The notes under the pieces were generated by a model. It did no database searches. It was not told the origin of the DNA and saw only the letters and a list, made by a program, of their open reading frames with translations. A program made the translations under genes and the position numbers. Below are positions 11,098 to 22,327 of a DNA stretch of 64,000 nt, piece after piece. The DNA is from Endothia cerciana (Eukaryota > Ascomycota > Sordariomycetes > Diaporthales > Cryphonectriaceae), in assembly GCA_026119935.1 (NCBI GenBank), contig JALRMH010000010.1, positions 1-64,000 of the forward strand, given 5' to 3'. How positions within the stretch are numbered: position 1 is the stretch's first letter; every line of letters begins with the position of its first letter.

Positions 11098-11567
11098 GAT
11101 GATCCAAATGGGTGTAGTGGGTATCTTGCGCCTGACTCGGACGGTGGTGGTGGGGTTGAATCGAGCGTTTGTCGGTTGTCGAAAGTGGCCAAATTTACCG
11201 CGTCGTCTGTCTGTGGGCATGTCAGTTTATCCGAGCCCCTTGCTAGAACCGGATTAACTCGGCCGGCAGGCTCCATTCGGCCGACCTGAATTACTATAAT
11301 TACTTAGTGTACTACTAGTCTCAAGAGGTCTCGTCACCCCTGAACATAGCGTAGCGATTCAAGATGGGAATGTTGCCTTGATTGCGGTCTATCCCTCCTC
11401 CCCACCATGTTGGTCTTGATTCTCATTTCATCTGGGCAACTATCAAACCACCTTCAGTGATCTGCTATGGTACGCAATTCGCGAACGCCATCCCGGTATG
11501 CCGTCGTCCTCATCATCGCCGTCTATGTCTGCCTTGTTAGGGACTGTAAGTCGGCCGCGTGCATCCC
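11098..11567. other. Intergenic region
   Basis: Promoter of the F-box/ankyrin gene and 3' flank of the SET-MYND gene, about 470 bp. No further gene seen. Confidence 0.5.
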
Positions 11568-13471
11568 TTAGCCTGTCTTAACGACGCCCGCAGCTCGGAT
11601 GTCCGCAATCTCCCGCTTCAGCAAGGCGATTTGCTCCTGTGATGGCAGGCATAGGCCACGATCAATCCCCATTCCGGCCCAGGTCAGCAGCCTCTCCTGC
11701 GAGTCCCTGAACCGCTCCCTAAACTCCTCGGTGTCCATCTCCGGGTCGCCAGGGTAGGCGATGCAATCGCCGGCCCAGTTGTACAAAGCGCGGACGAACT
11801 TCGAGTCTAGGCCGAACGTGTCTCTGCCGTCCAGACAGGCAATGCTGAGGTAGGCACGTGCCACGTCGCACATCGTGGACCGCTCTAGGAGCTCCGAGTT
11901 CTTGAAGGCCCCCACCCACTTAACCTCGTCCTGGCCCGCCTGTGCTACGAAGTACATGAACTTGACCAGGCTCACAACGTCTTTAGCCCAGCCGGGGCCA
12001 GAGTGGTCGCGCAGATAGAGTGTGCCCTTAAGCACGAACTCGAGACCGACGACATAGTGCAGGTCGCGGTACATGGCGCCGAGGCTGCGGTAGATGGACG
12101 GCAGCGGCTCGATGTGGTTGGGCCAGTGGCCGCCGGGATAACTCTTCTCGACGATCTTGCAGATCTGGTCCTGGAAGCTGATGCAGGACTTGACAAGGCG
12201 CGATCCGGCGAAGGCCTTCTCGGCGTCCTCCCAGAGCTGAAGGAGGTCCAGTTGGCCCTGTCTGAAGTTTGCGAGGTGATCCTGGCGTTGGACGGCGGCA
12301 GCTACGTGCTCGGACATCTCGTCTTTGCATCTCTTGCCTGTTCCAAGGTTAGTTGGTCTGCTGCTTTCCGTATCCTGGCTGCGCTGGCTATGGCAACTTA
12401 CAATTGCAAGTGATGAACATGTATTCCTTGAGAGTATTGCGTCGGAGGAGAACGTCGAAGCGGGGCGTTGGGTAGTAGTTCACGGTGACCTCTGCCCCGG
12501 CCGTAATGTCCCTCAGGGCTCGGCACCGAAGTTCTCGCCCCTCGAAGAAGACATGAGCGTTAGCGTCGCAGGAATGGTTGATCATAGACACCACCAAGTC
12601 GAGGAAGCTTCCATATTGGACATCTGCCTCGGGGGGACAGATGGCACCGGCGTTGGCCATCAACTACAGCGAGGATTTTAGTGACCATCTTGGCGATGCT
12701 GTAAACTGCGATGCTATACTCACCATGCAGTATAGCTCCTGCACCCGGAGCGTGTCCAGGTGCAGGCCAGGCTCGATGCGGTTGACGTCGTCAGGCGTGG
12801 TCGCCTGCCTAACGTTGCTAGCAACCATGAAGGTCGGGGGCACGCCATCGTCATGCTGCTCGTACCAATCATCGTTCCGCTCCTTGTAGTGGGTCTCCAG
12901 ATTGACGATCGCCTCGTAGCAGGCTTTGGACAGGATTTTATTCTCGATCCACAGAACCAGACGGCAGAGGGCCAGGGGCAGGGCGCCCATACTCTTGATC
13001 TGCTCTAGTACCGGGCACTCGAGTTTGTGATAAGACTTCCACGCTTTCTTCTGGCACTCCTGTATGCAGTGGTCACGGTTAGGGCGACGGTTATTGACGC
13101 ATTGGTGGATGGCCACTGACCTTGGAGCAGTACTCAGCGATCTTGCAACCTGTGCAGGTGGAAATCCTGATGCCAGCCCTGTCATCGTCGCTTTGGAAGA
13201 AACGGCCATTGGGGTGGACAGACGAGTTCTTGTTGAGGAAGCAGAAATCGCATACGCCGTTGTTGTTTCCCTCGCTGACAACCAACAGGGGCTGTGATCG
13301 AAATATCTCTGAGCCGGCTTTCACATTGTTGACAACAAACAGGCCATCACCTGCGTCGCGGATCGAAGATGCGTCAATGCGAAGGGGCACACCCGAATTG
13401 GCAACGCGCCCCAGGATGTAGTCGCGCAGCTCGGGTTGCTCGTGGATGGGCTTCTTGGGCTTGTTGGACAT
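11568..13471 (-). CDS. SET and MYND domain protein (SMYD-like lysine methyltransferase)
   Basis: Four exons: 13471-13121, 13059-12724, 12663-12402 and 12337-11568, giving 572 residues with all junctions in frame. Introns have GTCAGT, GTGAGT and GTAAGT donors and CAG/TAG acceptors. A MYND zinc finger is split by intron 1: CDFC (about residue 75), CTGC, then YCSK joined to ECQKKAWKSYHKLEC. The SET C-terminal core is in exon 3: INHSCDANAHVFF, GAEVTVNYYPTP, followed by the post-SET cluster FITCNCKRC that spans intron 3. The NHSC motif and the Tyr of NYYP are the cofactor/active-site signatures of SET enzymes. Members methylate histone or non-histone lysines; the substrate here is unknown. The C-terminal half is helical, as in SMYD proteins. 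Confidence 0.88.
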
Positions 13472-14383
13472 CTTGGCGTCGCCAATGAGGAGGGCTCAGC
13501 AGATCAAGAGGAAGGAGGCTGGGTAGTAAAAATATGAAGATAAAAACAGGGGGAGGTGACAAGTAGGAGGTTGGGGATATCAGGAGGGCAGCAGGGTTTG
13601 ATGGCAGGAAGGAAGGTAGCAGGGTGAAGTGGTATGCAAGACGGTGTAGTGGTTGCTTTGAAAGTTGACCAAGGCCTTTTTAAAGTGAGGCGGATACAAC
13701 AAGACGAGTTTGCGTCCACAGCTTTGAACCCACATCAGATCAAAACCAGAGATGTGATTTAAGGACTGCGTTGTGTTCCCGTGTGTGGCCTCAGGAGTTG
13801 CGAGGCAAACTGGGCTCGAGAACTGTCAAGAAACTTCCAACTCACCACACCTGGCACTTCAAAGTTGCCTGCCGTCTTTGGGCATCTCTAACAGCAGCAC
13901 CGCCACTCTATTGTCCCATCAAACACTTAACAGAGCAATCCCTTACTTCACAGTGAGAATTCAGTGCACTTGACAATTTAGGTTGGAGTAGCTTTGTCAG
14001 TTTGTCCCAGTTAAAACAACAGTCCTTATATGGCATGACGTAATACCACACTCTTATCAGCGTTTGCTCAATGGCACATTCCATGATCTTAAAGCTCCAT
14101 AAATGATCTTGATGACTGAACTAACAGTTCCAACCACCAGAGCTTAGATCCCGTCACAGCGAGAGATAGATGAAAATGGTTCAAATTCACAGAGGGATTT
14201 GAAAGGACAGTCAAGAGGCAAGTGAATATATTGGAGGCTCAAGATGGGAAACCTTGCAAAGCAGAAATCTGAGGTTATCTGGCTATTTTTTGAGTACTTT
14301 CTAGTGGCCCCATACTCATATGAATTTATACTGGCTGCCCTGTTCGGCGCTCAATTCTACCTATTACACCCGAAGTCTGAGTC
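13472..14383. other. Intergenic region, AT-richer
   Basis: Promoter side of the SET-MYND gene passing into AT-richer sequence; no gene seen. From here to about 28.6 kb base composition is visibly lower in GC than the flanking core regions. Confidence 0.5.
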
Positions 14384-16844
14384 TTATTCTAGCTCTGTGT
14401 CCCAGTTGCCGACCGATTCCCAGACGGGGATGTACTCATGCCAGCTCCTCGGCGGGTCCTTGAGAAATGGGTTGGTGATTCCCCCTCTTTCGTTATATCT
14501 TGCGTGCTGGTGTATTGACTCCATGATAGCCTGGTGGCTACCTCTCTCTGCCGCTTTGATCGCGCCATCATAACCAGTATCACCTTGATCATGGCTGAGT
14601 GCGTTGGGAATTCAGAAGCAGTTTAACCATATCTATGCGGTCAGAGAAAGCTGCCTTATCTAGTGCAGTGCAAGGCGGCCAGGTAGTCAGTCGGTGCACA
14701 TGAGGGCAGCAAGGTGGTGTATTAATGTCTGCGCCGTGACAAAGCAGCAGCATCGCAATCTCCAAATCACCTCGCTCTGCCACTTCATGCAACGCAGTAG
14801 ACCCTTGCACCCTCGCAGGAGCCGCATTGATATCAGCACCACGTTCTAGAAGAAGCCGAATCATTCTTATCTTTCGCGCTTGTCCTTATAGTGATCCCGC
14901 CTCAAAGCAGCAGCTGGCTTGAAGGGCCGTCTTGCCGTTGAGGCCTTTTGCTGGTGCGTTGACGTCAGCACCTTCATCGAGAAGCAGCAGCACCAGCTCC
15001 TCATTGCACGTCCCTGCAGCTGCCTGTAATGGTGTAGGTTTCAAAATCCAACAGGCGTAGGCATTCACCTCCGCCACGGCAGCCAAAATTCCACGTACGA
15101 GTCCTAGTACACCTTCTCTGTTGATCCAAGCGGCAAGAGGTGAACCAGGGCGAAGCTCAGCCCGTGTCTGAGGAGATAACCAAAAGCTGCCAGGTCGTCT
15201 TGGGCATAGATACCCGCAGCGACCTCCAACTACCAGAAAGCGCACTACATGGCTCCGTTCTTCTAGTACGGATTCTTCCTCAGCCCAATCCCTGGTGGCC
15301 CAGGCCAGAATGCTTACTTGTTTCCAAGTTGCCGAGTATTGGTCACGCAGATATCCACACCACGCAGGAGGAGAAGGTCCACGGCTTCTACGTTACCGAG
15401 ACTCGCCGCTCGCGCCAAGGCTGTGGCGCCCTTTTGATCGAGATTCTCTGTGTGATCTGCGATGAAGTTCAGAAGGCGGATCCCTCCCTTCCTAACCGCA
15501 GCAGTCAAGGTATCGACAGGCACCGAGGCTCCAATGTCAAGAAGCAACTTCAGTACTTCAAGTTCGAAGTAATCTTCCTGATCCGAATTACAGACTCACA
15601 CAAGAGGTCAACAGGATAGGCCAAGACTTGCTTGATGCTGACGGGAACTTTTAGTAGTCTGCGCACCATCGTCAGGTCTGTAACCCCGTGATATAGCCAC
15701 TCCCGCATCACAAATTGCTCAGCCAGCACCAGCTTGAGGAATTTATGTAATCGTTTGCTTTCAAGTAGCGTTGTGCGTGTCTTCAGGTAGTCTTGGAGAT
15801 CTTGATCTCCCTTTTCCAATGCAGAAAGTACGCCGGCTCTCGTCACTTCGTCAAAAAACGCCCGGCTCCAATGTGCGAGTTTGTCGAATATGCTTCGGTG
15901 GAAGTAGAAGAAGTAATCCAATACCGAGGGCCACCACTCCCCGTCGTGTGTTGAACGCCAGGGTTCGTTAAATTCTGAATACATCCAATTTGAGGTGTCC
16001 CAGCTGAATGGACCATCAATGTCTGCGCCAGTCCTGAGGAAGAGTTTTAAGCCCTGTTCGAGACGCTCTTTGTCGTCGCAACAGCTGATTATGAATAGAT
16101 TAAAGTTCGACTGCCTGGCAACCGATAAGGTATTGTGCATTCCTCCGAAGTTGGACGATTCACGTCACAATGCTCCAAGAGAAGCTGTGCACGCCAATTG
16201 TTGCCGCATTCCAGTGCCGCCGTAATTGCAGTTGGGGCCTCGTAATAGGCGTTGATATTGTATTTCACTTCTATCTCATCAGGTCTGCAACCCATATTCA
16301 ATAGCGCCTGTACGATGTCGATCAGGTCCATACGGGCGGCGAAAAACAGATAGTCGTGTCCCAGTATTGAATGTGCGAACCAATCATTCGAAATCCCGAC
16401 GTCGACTAGGGTTTTGAAGAAAAGAGGCAGCGTATAATGTCCGGCAGCAATAATGAGTTTTTCCCATGCAGCTCTAATGCTGACAAGTCGACTTTGCAGC
16501 AACATATGGAGGTGTTCTTGTGGTACTGCTGCGAAAATGACATCCGAGACTTTAGAAATGTGTCTGACTTTGTTGTGGGGTACATCATAGGGGACTACAA
16601 GGTTGTTGGAAAATAAGTAGATCGCCATGGACAAGTACATGTAAGCCTCGAAGTGATTGGCAGGCCTTGCGGGGACAGCAGCCCAAGACGAATTGAGAAT
16701 TACAGACAGAATTGAATCGGCTAGAGGAAATCTATCCAGGCTTGTGAAATCGAGGAAGTTGAAGTCTGCTGTCCCACAGTGTATTTCAACCCTCCGAGAT
16801 GTGGCGGATGGTCCGGAGTTGTTAATGTATTCTAATCTAAGCAA
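14384..16844 (-). pseudogene. Decayed ankyrin-repeat protein gene
   Basis: Minus-strand coding sequence that can only be followed by changing frame about five times. Segments: 16844-16140 (no ATG; ALLNMGCRPDE-type repeat), 16140-15550 (FLRTGADIDGP), 15547-15314 (LLDIGASVPVDTL), 15245-14886 (LLLDEGADVNAPAKGLNG), then an in-frame TAA at 14886-14888, with the same frame continuing as RMIRLLLERGADINAAP and DLEIAMLLLCHGADIN. After a final one-base slip near 14620 the frame ends cleanly at 14384 with GDTGYDGAIKAAERGSHQAI and WHEYIPVWESVGNWDTELE. A natural-looking C-terminus after several breaks argues for a once-complete gene decayed by indels and at least one nonsense change. Some breaks could be sequencing errors. 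Confidence 0.75.
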
Positions 16845-17458
16845 GTATCAGTACGAAATTCGTGGGTTTTGAGGAATGAAAATCAATCTCGATGAGTTGA
16901 ATAGCGTTATGATCCCAAAATAAAACATCAGGGAGAGGGTCAAGGGAGGGAAAAGTATAAATCTGATGTCAGAAGAGCTGAACGAGCAAAGTTCGGTGAT
17001 CAGGCATGGGTCCTTGATGGGCTCTGGAAAAGCAGTGACCAAAGTAAGATTCAGCCAAAGTCGACCAGACTTCGATTCTGCACCTGGAGTGAGCTCCAGA
17101 TGGGTTGTTCGCAGGTTGAACGGTGATATGTTCCTTATGAGATGCTTAAGTGACCTTTACTGACAATCGCAAACGCAGCCAACGCCCCACCGGAACTTCG
17201 ACCCACCATTACCATCTTTCGCATATGATGTTGCACCAGAAACTCGACCAGAATTTGGTGATCAAGGCTTTGCGATGGTTTCAAGTAACAGTGGCGACGA
17301 AAGAGTCAACTATATAATTCCACCTGTTTGCTGGATGTGAGGCGTTTTGGCTGTGTCTAGATGTTGATATCATCCTCTGCACCTTGATCTGTCGAACCGA
17401 GAAAACCAGCCAAGTCACATATTGAACTTAGTTTCAGATACTGGATTTAGCTTCAAAT

Positions 17459-17926
17459 ATGTCCTTAAGTCCAAATGCCTCCCCATACTTCTCTCTTCTC
17501 GGTCTAATTATCATGAGTGTTCCCGGGTTTCACTGGCTTTATAAGAGACTGCGGAGACGGACTAAATCCAGAGCGAAAAAAGCACACGACTACCTTCTTC
17601 CCACTCATTACCACTCTGCGCCAACGATGCTTTTAATGGATGACCATGACCTCGGGTCATATCTGCTGGGTCGTCCGGCTTTTGGTGGTGGGCTCCGCGA
17701 GGCTATAAACGCATATTATCAGTTGCCGTCCCAGTCCACGCCGGAAGATCTCGAAGGACGAGTTGAGTGCATCCATACCAATATTAGTGCCACAGGTCGC
17801 CAGTACTCACCATTATTTCATAGGATGGTATTGGAATCAAGTACCCACGAAGTGCATACCTCGGCGCAGGTCTCGAAACTCGCAGGACAAGGACGGTTTA
17901 AGACCAAGCTCGGTGGCTTGTCTTGA
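17459..17926 (+). CDS. Hypothetical small protein
   Basis: ATG-initiated frame of 155 residues that I do not recognise. It has a short hydrophobic segment near the N-terminus (YFSLLGLIIMSVPGFHWLY), then a very basic stretch (KRLRRRTKSRAKKA) and a soluble remainder. That resembles a single-pass membrane topology with a basic inner flank, but the frame lies among degraded genes, has no clear promoter and may be chance or a fragment. Confidence 0.25.
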   Translation: MSLSPNASPYFSLLGLIIMSVPGFHWLYKRLRRRTKSRAKKAHDYLLPTHYHSAPTMLLMDDHDLGSYLLGRPAFGGGLREAINAYYQLPSQSTPEDLEGRVECIHTNISATGRQYSPLFHRMVLESSTHEVHTSAQVSKLAGQGRFKTKLGGLS

Positions 17927-18140
17927 GGGAGTTATAAGTGTACTTAGAAGTGTTTATCGGTATGTTCAATTTTGATCGATAACTCAGGCCCTCTAACAAT
18001 CCCCTGAAAATCAAAGATTTAAGTACTTAGCTGTTTGAGAAGAAAATCCCATGATAGTAACGCCGTTTGCTTGCGGAAGCCGCTCACATCATTCTTCAGA
18101 GCCGTAGCCATTTGAATACGAACAATGTCCGAGAATCTGA

Positions 18141-18159
18141 TTTTTTTTTTTTTTTTTTT
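18141..18159. repeat. Poly-T tract
   Basis: Uninterrupted run of 19 T residues in gene-poor sequence. It could be the A-tail relic of a retroposed element on the minus strand, but no element body is recognisable beside it. Confidence 0.6.
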
Positions 18160-19399
18160 CCATGCTTTGACGCGAGGTCGCAGCCCAGTACGTCTTTTCC
18201 GAACACTTGATATTGAGGTTGGGTTTTCTACAGTCTCACTGTCTGCCTGGCTTAGGGGTTTGTAACTTTACGAAGACTTGGACCCGGGGAAAAGGAATAC
18301 CAGGCTCTACTGAGCCCGATTGACGAACAACTTCGCTTCTTTGATGCTGTCTGCCTTGTCATGAGAAATGTCGAGGCGCTTGCCCTTATCCTAGCTCACA
18401 AAACGGTACTTTTTCTAGATTTACATCAGGAACTGCAGGGCTTCCCCCCCCTTCTTCCAGGCGTATGTAAGAAAGACGTCGCCTATACGCCATTCATCCC
18501 AAGATGCCTAGTATTTGTACCCCTAAAATCAAAATGCGGACAGACGAGGTTGCAATGAATGCTTGAAAGGGCCTATGACAGCTCTCAATGGCTGCCTGCG
18601 CATTTTTCTGCCCTGAAACTCCGACAGCTTTAGTCAAGGATCTTCTGAAGCAAGGCTTTGCCCGCAATCGTGGTCGCAGAGGTACCGGGTACACCATGGC
18701 CATAGCTTCCCTCCATTCTGTCGAGCGCAATTTGGGACCGCGCCAAGGGCCAACACTATTTGAAACAAGTCCACAATATCGACTGCCCACCAAGAGCGCT
18801 TACTAAAGCCAACCAAGTCTTGCGAGGGTAATGTAGTCGGGAAAGAGGCAACCTTGCTTTTCATGGATGGCCCGAGAGATCAAGTGTTCCCGCAGATAAA
18901 ACATGTACCCTCAGGTTCTATTGATTAGAGATACCTATGTAGGGATGTTTTCGAGTAGGGTAAGTCAAAGTTCCCGGTAGCGGCTTGTGCCAACTGATAT
19001 CCAGCAAATAGGCGATGGCAGCCATTCAGTGAACAGCACCTTGGGTATTACCTTTAATACTCCTATCACAGTCATAGCCGAGCTCCTTCTACAGCCTTAT
19101 CCGAGCACTGTCAATGAAGCTATGTAAAGACAAGCTCGCGAGCCGCTTTCAAAGCTGCCTTCCTCGCGCATAACACGCACTCCTTTGAATAAAATTGTTG
19201 CCGGTTTAGAGAATATCAACTATGCCTGCATTTAGCATCAGTAAAGCAGAGCTTGATGAGGCAGGGTATGGAACTTAATGTTGGCCTTGCCATCTGAACA
19301 GCACGGCCGAAAATTGCACATGCTGATCGTAAATTAGGTGGATTAGGACTAATGCTCAAAGTAGAATAACATCAGCCATCACGCTGTTGTCTTCAGCAT

Positions 19400-19560
19400 C
19401 ACCAGGCGGGAAAATAAGAAGCGGGATTTGTGTACGTTTAAGTGTAGCAGTGCCGCTTTCTCGTACTTGCCCTGTCTGTCAAGCACAAGGACCTGATTAT
19501 TAGTCCTGGAGAAGGGGCCAGGATGTTCCGGCTCTGAAGAACTTCTCCCACAGCTGCAAT
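19400..19560 (-). pseudogene. Relic of a kinesin-light-chain-type TPR repeat
   Basis: One reading frame contains VLVLDRQGKYEKAALLH preceded by EPEHPGPFSRTNNQ. This follows the strongly conserved fungal TPR unit (EHPDTL..NNLALVLDRQGKYEEAE.MH) found in NB-ARC/NACHT-TPR proteins and related TPR proteins. Only about one repeat survives and the flanking frames are broken, so it is a fragment rather than a gene. Confidence 0.5.
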
Positions 19561-19826
19561 TTTGCTGAGCGAACCCGCTCAAAGGTTAGCAAGCGTCCTT
19601 CTATGGTGGTAAGTGGATCGACCCCATTGACTTCGTTGGCTGACAACCCCATAAGAGGCCTGGCACCAATAAGCTGTGGCCACGCGGTGAGATGATGAAA
19701 GAGCTCCCCTGTGCCACTCCCAAGACATTTCTTGGGGCTCTTCTGGCACTGTGAGCTCTTAGGCCAGCGCGTATACTCTAGCAACAGAAACACCAATTGT
19801 GGGCTTTTAGCAAGGATACGTTTGAT

Positions 19827-22327
19827 ATGGAGTCAGTTCAGGGACAGTGGCTGATGCCACGATGGACCTTGCGACCCTCGTGGAGCAGCATATCTACACC
19901 ACTGGTGGCCCAGTTCAGACCTAATTTTCTAAGCTTCAAGGAAGGTCCGACATTTCTCCCAAGCATCGTCACACTGCCTTTGCACAATCCTCTGACAATG
20001 AGGGAAAAGCCAGAGTTGGTACGCATTCATCCCTAGCACTCTTATTTGAAAGCCTTTCGATTACTAATGATTCTGCTACTGGCAGCAGGAAATTCAAAGG
20101 GAACCCTCCGGGGAATCCCAGCACCCACCCGCTTCCGATGATTTAAATATCCAGATGTTACCTTCTACATCTGCCCCAGGTGCAAGCAGTGACCTTAGTC
20201 CGACTCTCCAGCCTTCTGCGTCTTCTACAAGTGACGATGCGATCCAACGGTGAGCAGATCTTCCTTGTGCGTTATAGGCCGAGCACCTATCTTATATAAT
20301 GGAAGGAGTTTCTCAGAGATTTCCAAAAAAATGAAGACCAACTTCCACAACGATTTGCGACAAGCAGAATCTCTATCACTTGTCAGCGGTAGTAACGATA
20401 TCGAAGCCAACTTGGCTTCTGTAGATACGCACAAGCTGAATGGGTATGTTTTATGTCCTCATAACAGAATTGATTAGCAAAATAGATCTAAATGTGGCGT
20501 GTTTCATGAAGGCTTATGTTAGCGATGGAAGGACTGCTCCGTGGTGCCTTCTCGAGTTTCGAAGACCTCGTCAAGCGCCGTGCTGAAGCGCACATCGTGG
20601 CTAACCCTTCGGCGGATCCTGATGAAGACGAAGTTGACTCTAGAGAGGTCATGCCGACAGAGATCGAAGTGACGGAGCCACTGGAGTGTGTGATCTTGGA
20701 GCATATCTCCTCTCTTGACCATGCCGTCCTTGATATCGCTCACAAAGCCACTCCACGTCGCTATCGTTTCTTGGACTGTTCTCAGCTAGTCCATCACCTC
20801 GAACTACGTATCATCGAATACTCGGACCTCGACGGCCTCCCATTTGCAGCCACCTCTTACATATGGCGCGGCGTTGTCGGACCTCAAAACTCGGCCATGT
20901 CGAAATGGGCATCTTTTTCTGTGGCTGGGGCTACCGACGGCGACCCTATCAGTATTGACATCCTGCTTCACGTGGCACGGGCTTGCTTGATGGACGGGAT
21001 CTCTCTCCTGTGGTTGGATCGTCTTTGCATCATCCAGACAAGCGCGGAAGACAAGGCGTGGCAAATTTCGCGCATGTACAGCCTCTACGCATCGTGTCAG
21101 AAGTGCTACATTCTTCCCGGAGGCACACGTCGTCTGGCGACCCTTGAAGAACCGACAATGTGGATACATCGCGGCTGGACTCTCCAGGAGGCTGTGGCCC
21201 CCAAGAAGTGCAGCGTGGTGATTCCATGGGCACCCCCAGGTGGAACATTCGACAACCCAGAGCAACGCATAGGTACTACCGGCGGCATCGACATCATCGT
21301 ACCCGGGCTGTCAGCACAGGTGCCCCTCCGCCCTTTGCTCCGTACCACCATCTCTAGAAAAGCACGTTTCCGCGTCCGCTGTAAAGAGTCATACTTTGGG
21401 CGTGAGGTAGACGTTTCGTTGGCCATATTTGGGAGGACCGAAGGGGAATTGCGCCATGCTGCCACCCTCGCTAGTGCTATGAGGCCCCTAGACAGCAAGA
21501 CCGATCCCGGCGGCACGCGCAAGAACACCGCACTATGGAGGAGCGCCATGATGAGAACATCCTCACGCCCCGTGGATATGGTCTTCAGCATCATGGGGCT
21601 GTTCGGAGTGACGCTACAGCCTAAAGCCTTCCGCGCCGATGATCGACTTGGGGCGACTATAGCATTAGCTCGAGATATTTTGGACAAGGGAGGGGCACCG
21701 AACTGGTTTACTTCGTCGCTCTCACTGCCGCCCAATCCATCGATTCCCTCTTTTCCGGTCTTCCCGACGACGCGCGTTGATGGTCTGGCGGTGTACACTG
21801 ATCCCAACAACGGAGGTACCACTGAAGTGGAGGCTTCCTCCCTAATGGCAGATATTGACGGCTGGCTCGGGACGGAGGATATCCTCGGAGCAGCCATGGA
21901 TGCCGCGGGCTTTCTATCTTTCAAAGCGAGATCCTGTCTCATTGAATGGACCGGGATGTTCCAGCATGCTGTGAACGACCATCATGGCCCCATTGCATAC
22001 GAGGACCAGATTTTGCGCTTTCAGTCCACTCAAAACGACCCAAACTACGTCGTCTCTCACGACAATAAAGTCTGGCGGTTGAATAAGGCTGGGAACGGGT
22101 CTGTGCATGGAGGACGTGGCTCTACCAGAGCCTACGCTGTTGTTCTGGGACGCATGTTTACAGAGACAAGCACTCGATTTTTTGACCCCGAAATGCTAAT
22201 TAGAGCCATTGTTCTGGAGGAGTCAATAGACGGCAAGTCTACTAGGCCCGGAAACGGCTCCTGGTTTACTTTCAACCGGGTCACCTTCTGCTTTGACGGC
22301 TGGGAAGAACGCACCTTTGTCGTTTGA
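19827..22327 (+). CDS. HET-domain (heterokaryon incompatibility) protein
   Basis: The secure part is the long exon ending at 22327. Its HET-domain signature includes AATSYIWRG, ISLLWLDRLCIIQTSAEDKAW, RMYSLYASCQKCYILPGG, HRGWTLQEAV and, further on, RPVDMVFSIMGLFGV. The exon opens in frame at 20512 and earlier exons can be chained in phase: 19827-20018, 20089-20249, 20306-20443, 20512-22327, giving 768 residues. The introns (70, 56 and 68 bp) have GTACGC, GTGAGC and GTATGT donors, the first with an ACTAAT branch point. The new N-terminal part is Ser/Pro-rich and disordered. If these exons are not used, translation could start at 20516. HET domains trigger programmed cell death on non-self recognition. 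An alternative exon-1 frame (MDLATLVEQHIYTTGG) also looks natural but has a stop, so the 5' end is uncertain. Confidence 0.75.

Larger units (their letters stand above)
16845..19826. other. Gene-poor AT-rich stretch with relics
   Basis: No intact conserved gene. Contents: a small unknown open frame at 17459-17926, a T19 run at 18141-18159, and a TPR-like relic on the minus strand near 19400-19560 (listed separately). Otherwise nothing recognisable. Confidence 0.5.
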
